A model generated the notes under the pieces. The model saw only the letters and a list, made by a program, of their open reading frames with translations. It searched no databases and was not told the origin of the DNA. A DNA stretch of 64,000 nucleotides, taken from the NCBI GenBank assembly GCA_028564705.1, contig JAPXFQ010001795.1, positions 558,001-622,000 on the forward strand, in the 5' to 3' direction. This document shows, one piece after another, positions 32,832-44,500 of the stretch. A program made the position numbers and the translations under genes. Positions within the stretch are counted from its first letter, which is position 1. Each line of letters opens with the position of its first letter. The DNA comes from Apricaphanius iberus (taxonomy: Eukaryota > Chordata > Actinopteri > Cyprinodontiformes > Aphaniidae).

Positions 32832-33640
32832 TCATCCATCCATCCTTCCATTTTTTCTACTTATTCAGGATTGGGTCACTCGGACAGTAGTTTAGGCAGA
32901 GAGTCTCAGTGCAGCTCCTCGGGGAGAATCCAAGACATTCCCAGGCCAGCTGAGAAACATTTCTGAGTCTTCCTCTGTGTCTCCTCCTGGTGGGACATCC
33001 CTGGAATATCTTGCTATGGAGACGTCCAGAAAGCCAGACGCCCAGGTCTCTGAGCCCCTCTTGGCTTACTTAGCTTCTCTCCCTATCTTTAATGGAGACT
33101 CCAGACACCCTGCTGAAGAAACTAATTTCGTATGCGTGATCTTGGTCTTTTACAGCACTTTCATATTTGGATCACCCCAGGCGGCCTGGGTCAGCCCCGC
33201 TCGACTCCGCACCATTCTCCGCAAGAAAATGAAGGCAGAGATCAACCCCAATGGAGGATGTGATGGTATGGTTTTCCCTTTTTGTAGGCCTATGGTTCTT
33301 TTTAAAGAGAAACTGTAATGACAACACATTTTGTCTCACAAATGAATGTGCATGGCTACACGTCTCTCAGCATCTTGTTTTTTTTATTTCTATGTGTGTT
33401 ATTTCTACTGTCGAGCTGTCTCAAGTATTTGTGTCTAGGATTGTCAGTCACTTTTTTGATCAAGGCATCTTATGACCTTTTATGGAGTAGATGTTCAGCA
33501 GGACAGTCTTCGTAACTTTTCTTTACCACCTATCACCATAGCTGCACCTACTCTGCCGTATTTCACCGATATCGACATGGCAGAAATACATGCCATGTCT
33601 GCCATGATGTGGCGTGGACTTCTCTAATCTCCACTCGCTG
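32832..33640 (-). mobile_element. RTE-like LINE 3' end, copy B
   Basis: Read on the minus strand it ends ...caatcctgaataagtagaaaaaatgg with an (ATGG)n tail at 32832-32850. Upstream codons resemble VPPGGDTEEDSEMFLSW and the preceding block REGLRGLG-like (near 33040-33070). 33340-33640 is the inverted counterpart of 29290-29590 in copy A. Frames on the plus strand at 32977-33515 are antisense artefacts. Confidence 0.65.
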
Positions 33641-34073
33641 TCTTGTAATTGGGCAGTAAATTAGGATTATGTCATCCTAATGCCTCTATTACACACCAGA
33701 TTGCTGGTAAACAAAACATTTTTCTTAAATTACTTTTTAAGAGTCATCAGTTGGATTTTATGTTTTCGAACAAGTTGTAGCTTTAAAGTGGTGAGTGTGT
33801 GCATTTCTCTGAACTTGTCTCTTCTAACTGTCCCTTCTGTAATACCCTTTGATCTTTTGCTGACAACCTTCATATTTATTAAATCTGACATAGAAACAAA
33901 ATCCATTGGTCATTACTGGATTGATTGAAGGACAGTAAACAATTAAAATGTCAACTACCTCAAAGTAAATTATTTAAAAACTGAGATTTTACTTTTTGGT
34001 AATCCAGATCTTTTAAATGGTGTTAATCCTCCTGGCCCTTTTTATAGTTTTTTTTTAAACCCTGTGTCTTTTT
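33641..34073. other. No gene recognised
   Basis: AT-rich sequence. 33920-34010 may contain a trace of LINE RT (YLKVNYLKTEILLFG-like at about 33953-34000, plus strand), too short to assign. Confidence 0.35.
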
Positions 34074-35112
34074 AGATATTTATTTTAAATGTGGGGGCGG
34101 GCCGGGTTGTTGGCGGAGGGTACTGGTCCGGGGTGGCGGCGGCGTGTGTTGTCCGTCGGTTGGCTGCGGGTCCTCCTTGCCTGCGGCGGCGGCGGGGGAC
34201 CCTTGTCGGCTGGTCACTGGTTGGGGCCCCGCTGGGGGGTGGGGTGCCCCTGGTCCCCGTGGCCTCCGGTTCCTGGTCCGGGCCCGCCCTGGCGTAGCCG
34301 GTTACCGGCGGAGCCCGTGGGCTCGTCACTGCGATCTCTCGGGCCCCAGCATCGCGGCTGGTGGGTGCTCCCCTGGGGCTTCCATCTGTTCCCCTCTTGG
34401 CGGGTGATCGACCCTGCGCTGATCCGCCTGTGGACTCTGTACTCTGTGGGACGCTGGATGCATACATCTCTTGCCTCCTCCATGTCTGTGCCGATTCCTG
34501 TAGGACGGATTGACGGTTCCTTACACCAGCTATCAATCACTTGCATGGGGAAACCTTATTCCGACCTGCATGCTCGCACACACATAGGTGTGGGGACATA
34601 GGTGAGGACGGACAAATCTTAGGCTGAGGTTATCATCATTAGTTAGTTGTTCACAGGAGCTTACCAGAAACATTTGTATTATGTTCATTAATCAATGCTT
34701 GTGTGTAGTGAATGTGTAATTCTTTGTTTATTCTACCAGATCCGAACTATTGGTTTGGTTCTGTACACTTTGTTGTTTTTGTATTACTGTTTCTCTGCCG
34801 TCCGGCAGAGGTGGAGGACTGGGATGTTTTGTGTTCTTTATTTACCTCCCTGTCGTGTGTCATCGGTTCGCCCCTCTGTTGGTCCGGTTTCTTTTCTTCA
34901 CCTTCTTCCTTTCTCCCTTCTTGTCTCAGTTTAATGTCCATGACGTCAGGAAATTGAACCCACAGTAATCACTAATAAAGATTTTTCATACATATACATC
35001 AAGTGGCGTACTACAGCGAAGCTGTACTACTCTGCTTGGGAAAGTAAAACTGTTGGGCTTGTACTTGGTACTCAGACACCAATTCTGAGTAGCATACTGC
35101 TAGACAGGACAC

Positions 35113-35154
<42 letters not shown>

Positions 35155-35166
35155 TATTTATTTTAA
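34074..35166 (+). mobile_element. 5'-truncated L1-like LINE with poly(A) and perfect 15-bp target duplication
   Basis: The identical 15-mer agatatttattttaa lies at 34074-34088 and 35152-35166. Between them is a GC-rich segment (34089-34330), an AT-rich 3' UTR shared with 30384-30925, and an A-tract of about 37 at 35116-35152. The length, poly(A) and duplication fit target-primed reverse transcription. The overlapping frames at 34072-34601 on both strands are products of the high G+C and show no RT motif. Confidence 0.85.
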
Positions 35167-35304
35167 GCTTCCTGTGATGGACTGGCGACCTGTCCAGGGT
35201 GTACCCCGCCTCTCGCCCGTTGACAGCTGGAGATAGGCACCAGCCCCCCACGACCCCTTGAGGAATAAGCGGTTCAGAAAATGGATGGATGGATTTTAAG
35301 CTTC
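35160..35304 (+). mobile_element. 5'-truncated SINE with perfect 12-bp target duplication
   Basis: The body 35172-35292 contains only the 3' part of the family (ctggcgacctgtccaggg ... aagcggttcagaaaatggatggatgg). attttaagcttc flanks it at 35160-35171 and 35293-35304. Its left duplication overlaps the right duplication of the neighbouring LINE by 7 bp. Confidence 0.9.
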
Positions 35305-36022
35305 ATAGACAGGTGAGTGCTGTAGTACAATCAGGTATTTTTTATCATTTAAGGCAGTTTGCCAAGGTTAAGATAAGCCTTCCAGCTGATATATTTGAGT
35401 ATGTTATCCATCTGTTTGTTTCCTGATGGTTAGACCACTTCAGCTCCCTCTACCTTGGCCTTGACCAGTCGTCCATGCGTCGTCTTTAGCCGATCCAGAA
35501 TGTAGATGTAAGGATATGTGTCTCTGCATGAAGGCTATATCCAGGCGCAGACAAGGAATAAAATGTGCGAAAAGACACGAGGAGAAGACATGACAGTCCA
35601 ACAATCATCGGGGCAGTGAATGGGCCAGCCGTGCCACATCTTATATACAGGTGAGTGACACACTGGTGCTGTCAATTAAATAATAACTGGGGCAGAGCCC
35701 TGGAGTCTCCGACAGGAGCAGCATAGTTTCTGACACCATTAAGCGCGAACGCATAACCCTGGTTCTGGGCTCTCTCTATTGGCTTCCTAACCTGGAAAAA
35801 TTCAGACCCTAATGTTTTAAAATTAAGGGTCTGGCAACGAGTAATAAAAAGGGCCAAACTTGAGGGGCGGAACCCAGCATGCATTTAAAACTCTCACTGC
35901 ACGTAATTGGATAACGCCACGACCAATCACACCCATACACGTTGTGACGTATCCAGCGCTACCAGCGGAGCTAACTGGTAGATTAAATTCTCGTGGCAAA
36001 ACAGCAAAAACGTCTCAACGTT
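35305..36022. other. Non-coding; probable MITE sequence in the right part
   Basis: 35305-35690 shows nothing recognisable. 35690-36022 is CpG-richer (cgtaattggataacgccacgaccaatcac) and reads like a fish MITE interior. It holds a near-perfect 31-bp hairpin at 35803-35833 (cagaccctaa ... ttaagggtctg). The element ends are not defined. Confidence 0.35.
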
Positions 36023-36139
36023 TCAAAGGAACGATTTGAGCGCAGTTTTCTTTTTGTCTTTTAGATGAAAAGCCAAGTCTAACTTGTTTATTGTAGTGGC
36101 CAAAGCCGTTTCAAACAACTGCTGTTCATCTGTAGCCAT
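36023..36139 (-). pseudogene. Short N-terminal frame resembling RecQ-like helicases of fish mobile elements
   Basis: A 38-codon minus-strand frame starts MATDEQQLFETALATT and ends LKDKKKTALKSFL before a stop. It resembles the N-terminus of RecQ-like helicases found in many copies in fish genomes (basic patch, then L-K-x-F before the DVFGLLPTGYGKS Walker A region). The Walker A region is not present here, so at most it is a first exon or a deleted remnant. Assignment is from memory of the family and is weak. Confidence 0.3.
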
Positions 36140-36334
36140 CTTACAATGTTTACTAAATGATTCAAGACGTTGCAGAGCTGTTGTCATCAGCTTAGCTCAT
36201 CTGTGGCCCGCCTACATCAGATACACCGATTTGATTGGTTCCGCAAACTGCTCACGTAATGCACTACCAGTATCATTGCTCAATGCCAGAGCATCTTGCA
36301 GAGACAATTCAAATTGTGCTATTGCGAGACCTCT

Positions 36335-36835
36335 GGATTTCCAGGGTATTGGCTTCCTGTTTCTTACAGAATCCATTAAAATTGTACTCCTTGTTTTTAA
36401 ATACCTTCATGGCCGGGACACATTTTCTATTTCTGAGCCGTTGACTGTTTATGTTTCTGCCAGCTCTCTGTTTCTCTTAACAGTCCTTAAAACTCATTTA
36501 GAGACCTTTGGTGATAGAGCTTTAGTGATAGCTGGTCATAGGTTATGGAGCAGCCAACCACCTCATATAAGGACCACATAGCAGAGAGCATTTCAAATCC
36601 CTACTTAGGGCACACCTATTTGAGCTGGCTTCCAGGTTGATTTGAGCATCTTAATAGTTTTATTTATTGTGATTAATTGTTTTCTTAACTTATCTTGTTT
36701 TATCTAAAACTTGCTTGTATCTTTATTTTATTTCTTCTTTTATTGTTTGTTACTCCTTGTGTTCTATGTCTTGTTCAGCACTTTGGGAAAGCTTGTACTT
36801 CTATAAATGTGCTATATTAATACATTTACATTAGG
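36335..36835 (+). pseudogene. CR1/L2-group LINE 3' end
   Basis: Codons near 36350-36580 read SIKIVLLVFKYLHG, TVLKTHLETFGDRAL and HRLWSSQPPHIRTT, the carboxyl end of a CR1/L2-like LINE protein. An AT-rich UTR follows and then the terminus cagcactttggg ... aaatgtgctatattaataca. Internal stops follow 36581. It is 5'-truncated. Confidence 0.7.
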
Positions 36836-37273
36836 CCTTGACCATGACATAGAACTCCTGACCATAGAAGAAGGTAGGAACGTAGATGGACCTTTAAATC
36901 AAGAGCTCCGTCTTTTCACTCAGCTCAGCTAGGCTGGGAATGAGTGGTTTTAGCTTTTGATGGATCCTTTATTTGTTCTTACAAGTCACAGTGGTGAATG
37001 TGAGGGTGGATGCTGACTGAGAATGAATCAAACATGAGCAGTAGAGCAGAAAACTTGGAAGGTTAGCAAGTAACAGGAGGTTTTCCAGGAGTGAATCTAG
37101 GATGGAGAACGAGGAAGGTACTGTAATGCCCCGACACAGAGCGGTCCATTCCGGACTGGCATGGTCCGGTCTACATTGTTTGGCCTTTCCCACTATCAAG
37201 GCGGCCCATGGAGCAAGACAGCACCGGGCTGGAGGTGGTCAGCATTTAGGGTGTGTGTGTGTGTGTGTATGTG

Positions 37274-37310
<37 letters not shown>

Positions 37311-37857
37311 TCGTGTCTCTCCACCTTTCTAGTCAGAGGGTGCTGCTTGTTACCATCTGCCAGCTGATCGCAGTCAGCACAATCAAGGAGCAGCAGTTAA
37401 AAGGGGCGCGCCGACCTGGAGCAGACGCCAGATCGTTTGCTTCATTACTGTGGTAACAAGCCTTGTTCCAGCTTAAGAAATCTGCAGTTTTTCCTAGAGT
37501 GAAGTACCCACTAGTTTGCTCTCCTGCTTCCAGCAGCTGATCGCCTTCCCAGCTTAGTTGGCTGGAGTTGTCCCGTCTCCCCTGAGTCCTCCGCCGGACG
37601 ATCTCAACTGGTCTTCTCTATTTGTCAGCAAAGGATTTCTTCTGGGCGGAGGTTCTCTGGAGTGCTGACTGGGTCAGGTTCCAGATGCGACGGATGGAGT
37701 GGATTCGAGCACAGACCGAGGGATCGGTGTGGTCAAGAATAGTGGTAGCTAGTAACGCACAGAGACAGAACAGAGACAGACCTGTGGCTGAGGAAACATG
37801 GGCGTTGTGTGAGTTTTCAATCCATAGTAAGTGCAAGCTCCAGGTAATTGGGTTTTG
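36836..37857. other. Non-coding, includes a (GT)n microsatellite
   Basis: Holds a GT repeat at 37248-37312 with two interruptions. 37660-37720 resembles 24425-24475 (gatggagtggattcgagcacagaccgagg versus gatggactggatgaggacagaccgaggg), so both may come from the same LTR element. Frames over the repeat and at 37618-37858 are not credible genes. Confidence 0.4.
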
Positions 37858-38640
37858 ACTACACAGACATCTGAGGGCATTCTCGATTCCTACCTAGGAT
37901 TTTTACCAAGGGACGAGTAGAACTGCTTCCAGACAGAGAAAATGAACTGTGGGCCTGCGATCTGAGACTACTTCTATGGGGAAGCCGTGGAGACAGAAAA
38001 AAATTACAAAAGGGTAGACGTGCTGTTTCTGAAGAAGATGGAAGTTTTGACAAGGCAACCAGGTGACAAGCTTTAGAAAATCTGTCAATAATGGTGAGTG
38101 TGACGTTTTTATCTCTTGATGTAGGGAGAACGGTGATGAAATCCAGTACAATGTAGGACCAGGGACGTGATGGGATGGAGAGAGGTTGGAGAAGACCAGC
38201 GGGATATTGGTGAGAAGATTTCTTCCGGTTGCAGGTTTGACACGTGGAGACAAACTCATGGAGATCTTTGTTAAAGGAATGCTACCAGAAATACCTTTGG
38301 AGCAAAACTATGGTTCTACTGGTTCCAGGGTGACAGCAAAACTTCAATGAGTGTCCCCATTGAATGGTCCGTGCTCGAAGGGAGGTGGGAACATAGAAAT
38401 GACTGGGAGGCCCCCCATCTGGGTCTGGTTCTGAAAGTTGAGCATCTTGGATGGACTTGTCTATGTCCAAGATGAGGGAACCAATAAAGGTTGTGGGTGG
38501 AAGAATGGTGCTGGCTTCTTGAGGGGTAACTTCAACATGGTGGATTCTGGACAGAATCTTTTTAATAATGAAAAGAACAGGAACACATCCTGCCACCCCC
38601 ACCCCCCAGTTTTGGGAGAACGAGGACATTTCCCGGTGGC
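37858..38640 (-). pseudogene. Ty3/gypsy (chromovirus-type) integrase, dead
   Basis: Minus-strand translation over two or more frames recovers the integrase in order. First is the zinc-binding part (LRARTIQWGHSLKFCCHPG, then STCQTCNRKKSS). Next is PAGLLQPLSIPSRPWS and the first catalytic aspartate in VLDFITVLPTS, with DRFSKACHLV following. The second aspartate comes with the EVVSDRRPT block, which has drifted from the usual SDRGPQF. Frameshifts occur near 38280 and 38050. The sequence differs from the intact element at 41222-45844, so it is a separate family. Confidence 0.8.
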
Positions 38641-40209
38641 CTGGCCCAGGTGCAGCGTAACCATCATCTCAGAAGTGAGGGGGACACATTTTTCTAGGTC
38701 CTGGCCTACTACCTCTGGTCCACGGGTCCCCTACTGTCCAAAAAAATGAATGAGAGTGAATGAAGCGATAAAACATATCCCCTCATCCCCGTTGAATTCT
38801 GAAACGGATGTAACATTTGATGTCTGGGAGTTTTAAAGAAAGGATTTTGATACAGAGAAAGCAAAAATGTTTGACTAGTGGCAAAAGTTACTTTGGGTTT
38901 TGTGTGAAAAGAAGTACACTACAACTGAAGAAAAAGAAAAATGCCTCTGCGTTTAGTGAGGTTAACGTCCATCCTCCAAGGGGACGCAAGGAGCATTAAA
39001 TGTGCAGAAAACGACTATAAATCTTGCCATATGGAAAATAGCAGTTGTAGGAGTAAGAGCCAGTATGGAGGAAAACATCTACAAGGTCTTAGTGGATATT
39101 TCTAGTCCTAGCTAGTGCTTGCTACATGACATCATAAATGTGACTTCTGATTTTAATTACAATTTGTTACGAGAAAATAAATCAGAACTTACATGAAAAA
39201 CACAGCTGAAACTCACATCATTAGTTGTCATTTAAATTGAGGTACAGCATACGCAATTCAGTCGTAAAGCCAAGCGGACCGGAAAGTAACTTTTATCACT
39301 CCAGTGACTTTTATTCACTTTTCTTTCCAACAGAAGACCAATGGACCAACTGGAAGGGGAGGAGACGTATGCCCCCTATAGAGTGATTGATCATCCTGTT
39401 ACATTCAATCCTACTTTTCCTCAATGACAAAATAACCATTTAAATCACTGATGCACAATAAGTGTCTTAGTTCTCAGCAATATTAATAACGGTTCAGATA
39501 CACTTATTATTATATTATAACAACTATTAATAAAATTAATAGTGATGGGCTCCCCCTGCTCAGCAGGAACAAATATGTAAGCTCAAATCTTTGTCTCAAT
39601 TGACTTTTGGAGTCAATCTGGAGAGATTTAGTTACATGTTAAAGAAAGATGCTTTAAGTTTTTAAATCAACCTAACTCACTCTAGGTGTTTTGCGTTAAT
39701 TGGGTAGTGGCGTGGGATGGTATCAAAGTCCCGGCCTGAATTATTGTGCCAGTCTGCCCCTGCCCCTCAGTCAATCAGTTCAATCTCTATTCTTCCTTTT
39801 ACATCTGTCATTCAGTTCCACCTACACCAACCAACTCTGGTTTGTTGAAGACATAAAAAAATGGAAAACATATGGTGATAAGGTAAAAAAAAATATTGAG
39901 AAATAAACAGTTCATCTTTCCTGGTAGTGTGTGTGTGTGTGTGTATGGGTTTTTCTCCTGTGGTAAAACCCTTGATAGGAGAAAAGCCCAGTGATTATCT
40001 GTCCCTCTGGATCCTTGTATGCCGTCTTCCTGGATGGAGCAGTAGACCTCTGAGAAAACACCAGCACCAGGTTCAACTTCTAATTGCTGGTAAAGCGGGT
40101 CAACAACTGTCTCGTCTTATTTCACACCAAAATAAAAAATAAAAAAGTCCCAAAATTGAGAATATTATGATAAATGTTATTGTTCATGATTCACGGAGTC
40201 ATGAAAAAT
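38641..40209. other. No gene recognised
   Basis: Non-coding sequence with a short (TG)n at 39926-39945. Frames at 38438-38749, 38817-38999 and 39700-40142 have no recognisable domain. Part near 38641-38760 may be further decayed gypsy sequence. Confidence 0.35.
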
Positions 40210-40437
40210 AACACTAAGACTGCTCCCCCCACCTGCTCTGTTTCAGTCACATGACACATATTGTGTTTTTTGCACCTGTCCTGTATATATACCTCTCATG
40301 TATATATGAATATATTTAGCTTTTTTAAAAGTGTTTCTTTTTTGTATGTTTGCACAAAGTACCGCAACAATTTCCTAATGCTGTAAATCTGCCCAACATT
40401 TGGCAATAAACCCTTTCTGATTCTGATAAAACCTGTA
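40210..40437 (+). repeat. LINE 3' end
   Basis: Reads tgcacctgtcctgtata, then tttgcacaaagtaccgcaac and ggcaataaaccctttctgattctgat. I recognise this as a common fish non-LTR 3' terminus with a TTCTGA tail. Confidence 0.5.
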
Positions 40438-41221
40438 ATGTAATCAGGAGGTTATTGAATATTCACTGAGTGGACATCAAACAGGGCACATCTCTTCATA
40501 TGAGTGAGGTGAGGAAGAGTGATCACTGGACCTGAATGTCATGTATGAAAGATCAATGGAGTGACAGGAGTCAGCAGAGAAACAAGGCTCACAGACAAGT
40601 CCACCATGAATATTTACATCCTTGCCCTTCTCTGTGTCTGTGGAGACCAAACTCAGCCTTTCCCTTTTCAGTTTGACATGTACAGCTCGCTCCGTGCCAC
40701 AGTATGCTTCCTGATAAGTAATGCTGACTGCTGTACACTTGTCCAGCTAACGAATCAAATATCAGCTTCCATTTATGAGCTGGGATTAAAACACTGGGAG
40801 TGAAAAGAACTGTCAGCCTCATTCATTGGACAACTGAATTGGGACTAAAACTGGACAGTTCGGTAGATTATCAAAAGATTGCAATCATTACAAAAGATTG
40901 TAATGCTGTTGTGTTGGGCTTCAATAACTCTCGGTCAAATCTTTACACTGAGCCCAACTAGCCATTGCAACCTGTGCATAGGCCAAACTCCCCCCGCCCA
41001 CCCCCCAAACATGTCAAGGTGGAAATATTGCACAATTGAACCAAACTGATGAATGAATCTAAGAAAAGACAGATTGAGAACATCTGTTTACCTGTCAAAC
41101 TTAGTTAGGACATCTCATCAAAACAATTTTTTTATTCTTTTTCATATCTCAAATGTCAGACCTGGCTAACCTAGAACAGGCACTCAAAAAGTTTGTTGGG
41201 TTAACATAATAAAATTATGTA
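40438..41221. other. No gene recognised
   Basis: Non-coding. The frames at 40561-40822 on both strands lack domains. 41170-41221 (tttgttgggttaacataataaaattatgt) is the left part of a sequence that continues after the gypsy insertion at 45845. Confidence 0.35.
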
Positions 41222-41226
41222 AATAA

Positions 41227-41440
41227 TGTTAAAGTGCGGGTTTTCATATAAAACAGGAGTTCATATTCTTTGCCCTGGCCCAACGGGGTCGGCATTTATT
41301 GAACAGTCTCAAACGGCTCCGCCATCACAAAGTCAACAACTCCTCTTCCTCCCTCGCTTGACGCCTATATGTGGCCCTTGTTCGCCCCCTAGTGGCGAGT
41401 CTAACAGAGCAACCATACAATATATATACATATTGTTACA
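41227..41440 (-). repeat. 3' LTR of the Ty3/gypsy element
   Basis: 214 bp, TGTT...AACA in either orientation (tgttaaagtgcggg to atattgttaca on plus). It differs from the other LTR at about 41313 (c versus t) and about 41390 (c versus t). Confidence 0.97.
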
Positions 41441-41453
41441 TCCTTTCTCTTTT
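41441..41453 (-). promoter_or_regulatory. Polypurine tract
   Basis: The minus strand reads aaaagagaaagga immediately before the 3' LTR. In Ty3/gypsy elements this is the plus-strand primer site for reverse transcription. Confidence 0.8.
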
Positions 41454-41553
41454 AGAACATGTTTTTTTTTTTTTTTTCCTCTCTCTCTCTTAGAAATGTA
41501 CTTTCACATGTACAACAAATAGAACTATCGCTTCAACATCTCAAAACACGTGT

Positions 41554-44500
41554 TCAATCAGTACAGTCCCTGTAGCGCTGAGGCTGACGAACAAGTCTAC
41601 CACATCTGGTTGTCTTCGGCATATCGCTCTGAATTTGAGGGTGCAGCTGGACTGGTACAGTGTCTGGTTGGGTATCTGGGGTGTTCTCAGTCTCTATGTC
41701 AACAGGCTCTGTTTGAAGAACAACATGCGCACGTCTGAGGTGTCTACGATTCCTCCTGAGAACTGCACCCGAGTCCATTTCAATCTCATAGGATCTAGAG
41801 TTAACTGGTCTTTTCACCTTGCCCAGCTGCCATTTGATGTGAGGCTGAAATGGCTGCACTCTGACCCTGTCACCTGAATGTAGGGCCTCCAGATCCCTGG
41901 CTGATCGGTTGTAGTATGCGCATTGACGCTGTTTGTTGTTAAACAGTGCCTGCTCTGCTTGAATCACTTTAGGCTGGAGAAGGCTGTGTCTCGCCGGTAA
42001 CAAAGTCCTTGTACGACGACTCAGCAGTCTTTGAGCTGGGCTGCTCTCCAGTCCTTGTGAGGGTGTGTTACGATGGTCCAAGAGTGCGAGATAGGGGTCT
42101 TGTCCAGAGGCTTTAGCTTTGTGTAACAGTCTCTTAGCAGTTTTAACGGCAGACTCTGCCTTGCCGTTACTTTGTGGGTAACCTGGCGATGAGGTTTTGT
42201 GGTCAAACTCCCACAGTTGGCTGAATCTTTGAAACTCTTGGGATGAATATTGAGGTCCATTGTCTGAGACTACTGTGTCGGGAATGCCGTATCTAGCAAA
42301 CTGTGACTTTAGCTTTTTTATCACTGTAGTAGATTTTATGTCTGGCAAAAAGTCTATTTCCCAAAAGTTGGAATAGTAGTCGACTGTCACCTTGTAGTTT
42401 TTGTTATCAAAGAGAAATAGATCAACACCTACTTTGGCCCATGGCCTGCTTGGCATATCGTGTGGGTTGAGCGTTTCTCTGTGTTGTTTGTAGTCCACTG
42501 ACCTGCAGATATCACAGTGAGCTATGTGTGTCTTTATGTGGTCGTTCATGCCAATCCAGTAGACACATTCTCTAGCTCTTCGAAGACATCCTTCTGCACC
42601 AAGATGGGAGGAGTGCAGGCGGCGGGTGATGTCTTTCTGCAGTGAAGATGGAATAACTGCACGTTCCCCTCGAAACACAATGCCATCCTGATAACTTAAT
42701 TCCTCCTGAAATGAGAAATAGGGTTTGATTTCTTGTGGTATGGCCCTTTTGTCTGATGGCCATCCCTGCTTCATTAGTCTGATCACGGTTTGTAGTGTTT
42801 TATCATCCTTTGTAGCTGTCCTGATCTGGCTTAGACTGTCACCTGAAATGGGTAGGTGCTGCACCATGTTAACAGTCTCTATGTCAGCATCTCCAGAGCT
42901 CAGAGACGGGGATTCTGGGAGATATGCTCTGCTTAAGGTGTCTGCCAGTAACATGTCTTTGCCAGGAACATACACTACAGTCAGGTCGTATTTCTGAATG
43001 CGTAACATCATTCTTTGGAGTCTCTTGGGTGCACTCAAAAGAGGTTTCCTAACTATGGTCTCTAATGGCTTATGGTCAGATTGTACAGTCACTTTGCGAC
43101 CATACGTATACTGATGAAACTTCTCAACACTGAACACCATGGCTAGAAACTCCTTCTCTATCTGGGCATAACCCTGCTCCGTCTGTGTGAGTGCTCTGCT
43201 AGCATAAGCGATGGGCTTACCCTTTTGCATTAGTGCTGCTCCCAAACCTGTGTCCGATGCATCACATTGAACCACCAGGTCCTCCTCTGGGCAGTAGTAC
43301 TTCAGAACAGGAGCATCTGCAATGGTCATTTTTAGTTTCACAAACGCATTATCATGCTGCTCCGTCCAGTTCCAGTCTGTGTCTTTGTGTGTCAACTGTC
43401 GCATCACTTCACACTGGTCTGAAAGGTGTGGGCAAAACTTAGCCAAGTAATTTACCATACCTAACAGTCTCTGTACCGCTTTCACATCTGTGGGTCTCGG
43501 CATGTGTGCAATAGCGCGAACCTTGTCTGGATCCACCTTCAGTCCGTTTGCTGTCAGGCGGTGCCCAATGTATGTACACTCACTCTTCCTCAGTTTGAAC
43601 TTGTCTGGGTTCAGTTTAATGTTCTTTTGTCTGCACCGCTCCAGGAACAGTTTCAACTTCACATCATGGTCTCGTTCTGCCGCTTCCTGAGTCTCACCCT
43701 GACCTGTAATGAGCACATCATCAGCAATAATGTATAGACCAGGTAACCCGTCCAGTGCTTGGGTCAGTTTCCGCTGGAAAACTTCTGGTGCCGTACTGAT
43801 TCCCATGGGCATCCTCAACCATCTGAAACGGCCAAATGGAGTGGAGAACGTAGTCAGATAGCTGGATTTCTCCTCTAACTTGACATGCCAGAAACCACTT
43901 TTGACGTCACAGACTGTGAACACTTTTGCTTTAGACATATCTGGGAGTACGTCCTCAATAGTTTGTAGTGGGAAGTGACTGCGCTTGAGCGCTTTGTTGA
44001 GGGGCTTTGGATCAATGCATATTCTTGGTTTACCATTTTGCTTTGTTACAACCACCATGCTACTGATCCAGTCTGTGCTACAGTCCACTGGTGTGATAAT
44101 ACCTCTGTGCTCCAGGTGCTGCAGCTCCTCTTTCAGCGGCTGCATCATGGCGACAGGAACACGTCGCTTTGGAAGTTGCACAGGTTTCACACTCTCATCC
44201 ACTTCCATTTTGTACTCCCCTTCCAGACAACCGTCTCCTGTGAACACATCTGTAAAGTCTGTCTTTATTTGTTCCAATGTCCATTGTCCTGTTGTGTCTC
44301 TCTCTGTTGTCACAATACTGTCAATAGCCAAGATGTTTTCGTAGTGTACTTTTATGAGTTTCATAGCCTCACTGGCTCTCTTACCCAGCAGTGGTACTGT
44401 ACAACCTCTGTCAACAACCTGAAACTCTAGCTGGTACAGTTTTTGGTTTCTAGGGTTTCTTAATTTAATTTTACATTTACCCAGCGGCTTCACTTTGCTT

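Noticed and set aside
34072..34601. Overlapping 87-170 codon frames on both strands
   Set aside because: High G+C LINE UTR keeps all frames open, and no reverse transcriptase or other motif is present.
41226..41522. 98-codon frame in the LTR and the near-identical frame at 45625-45897
   Set aside because: Both read through the LTR sequence in antisense. Their duplication simply reflects the two LTR copies.
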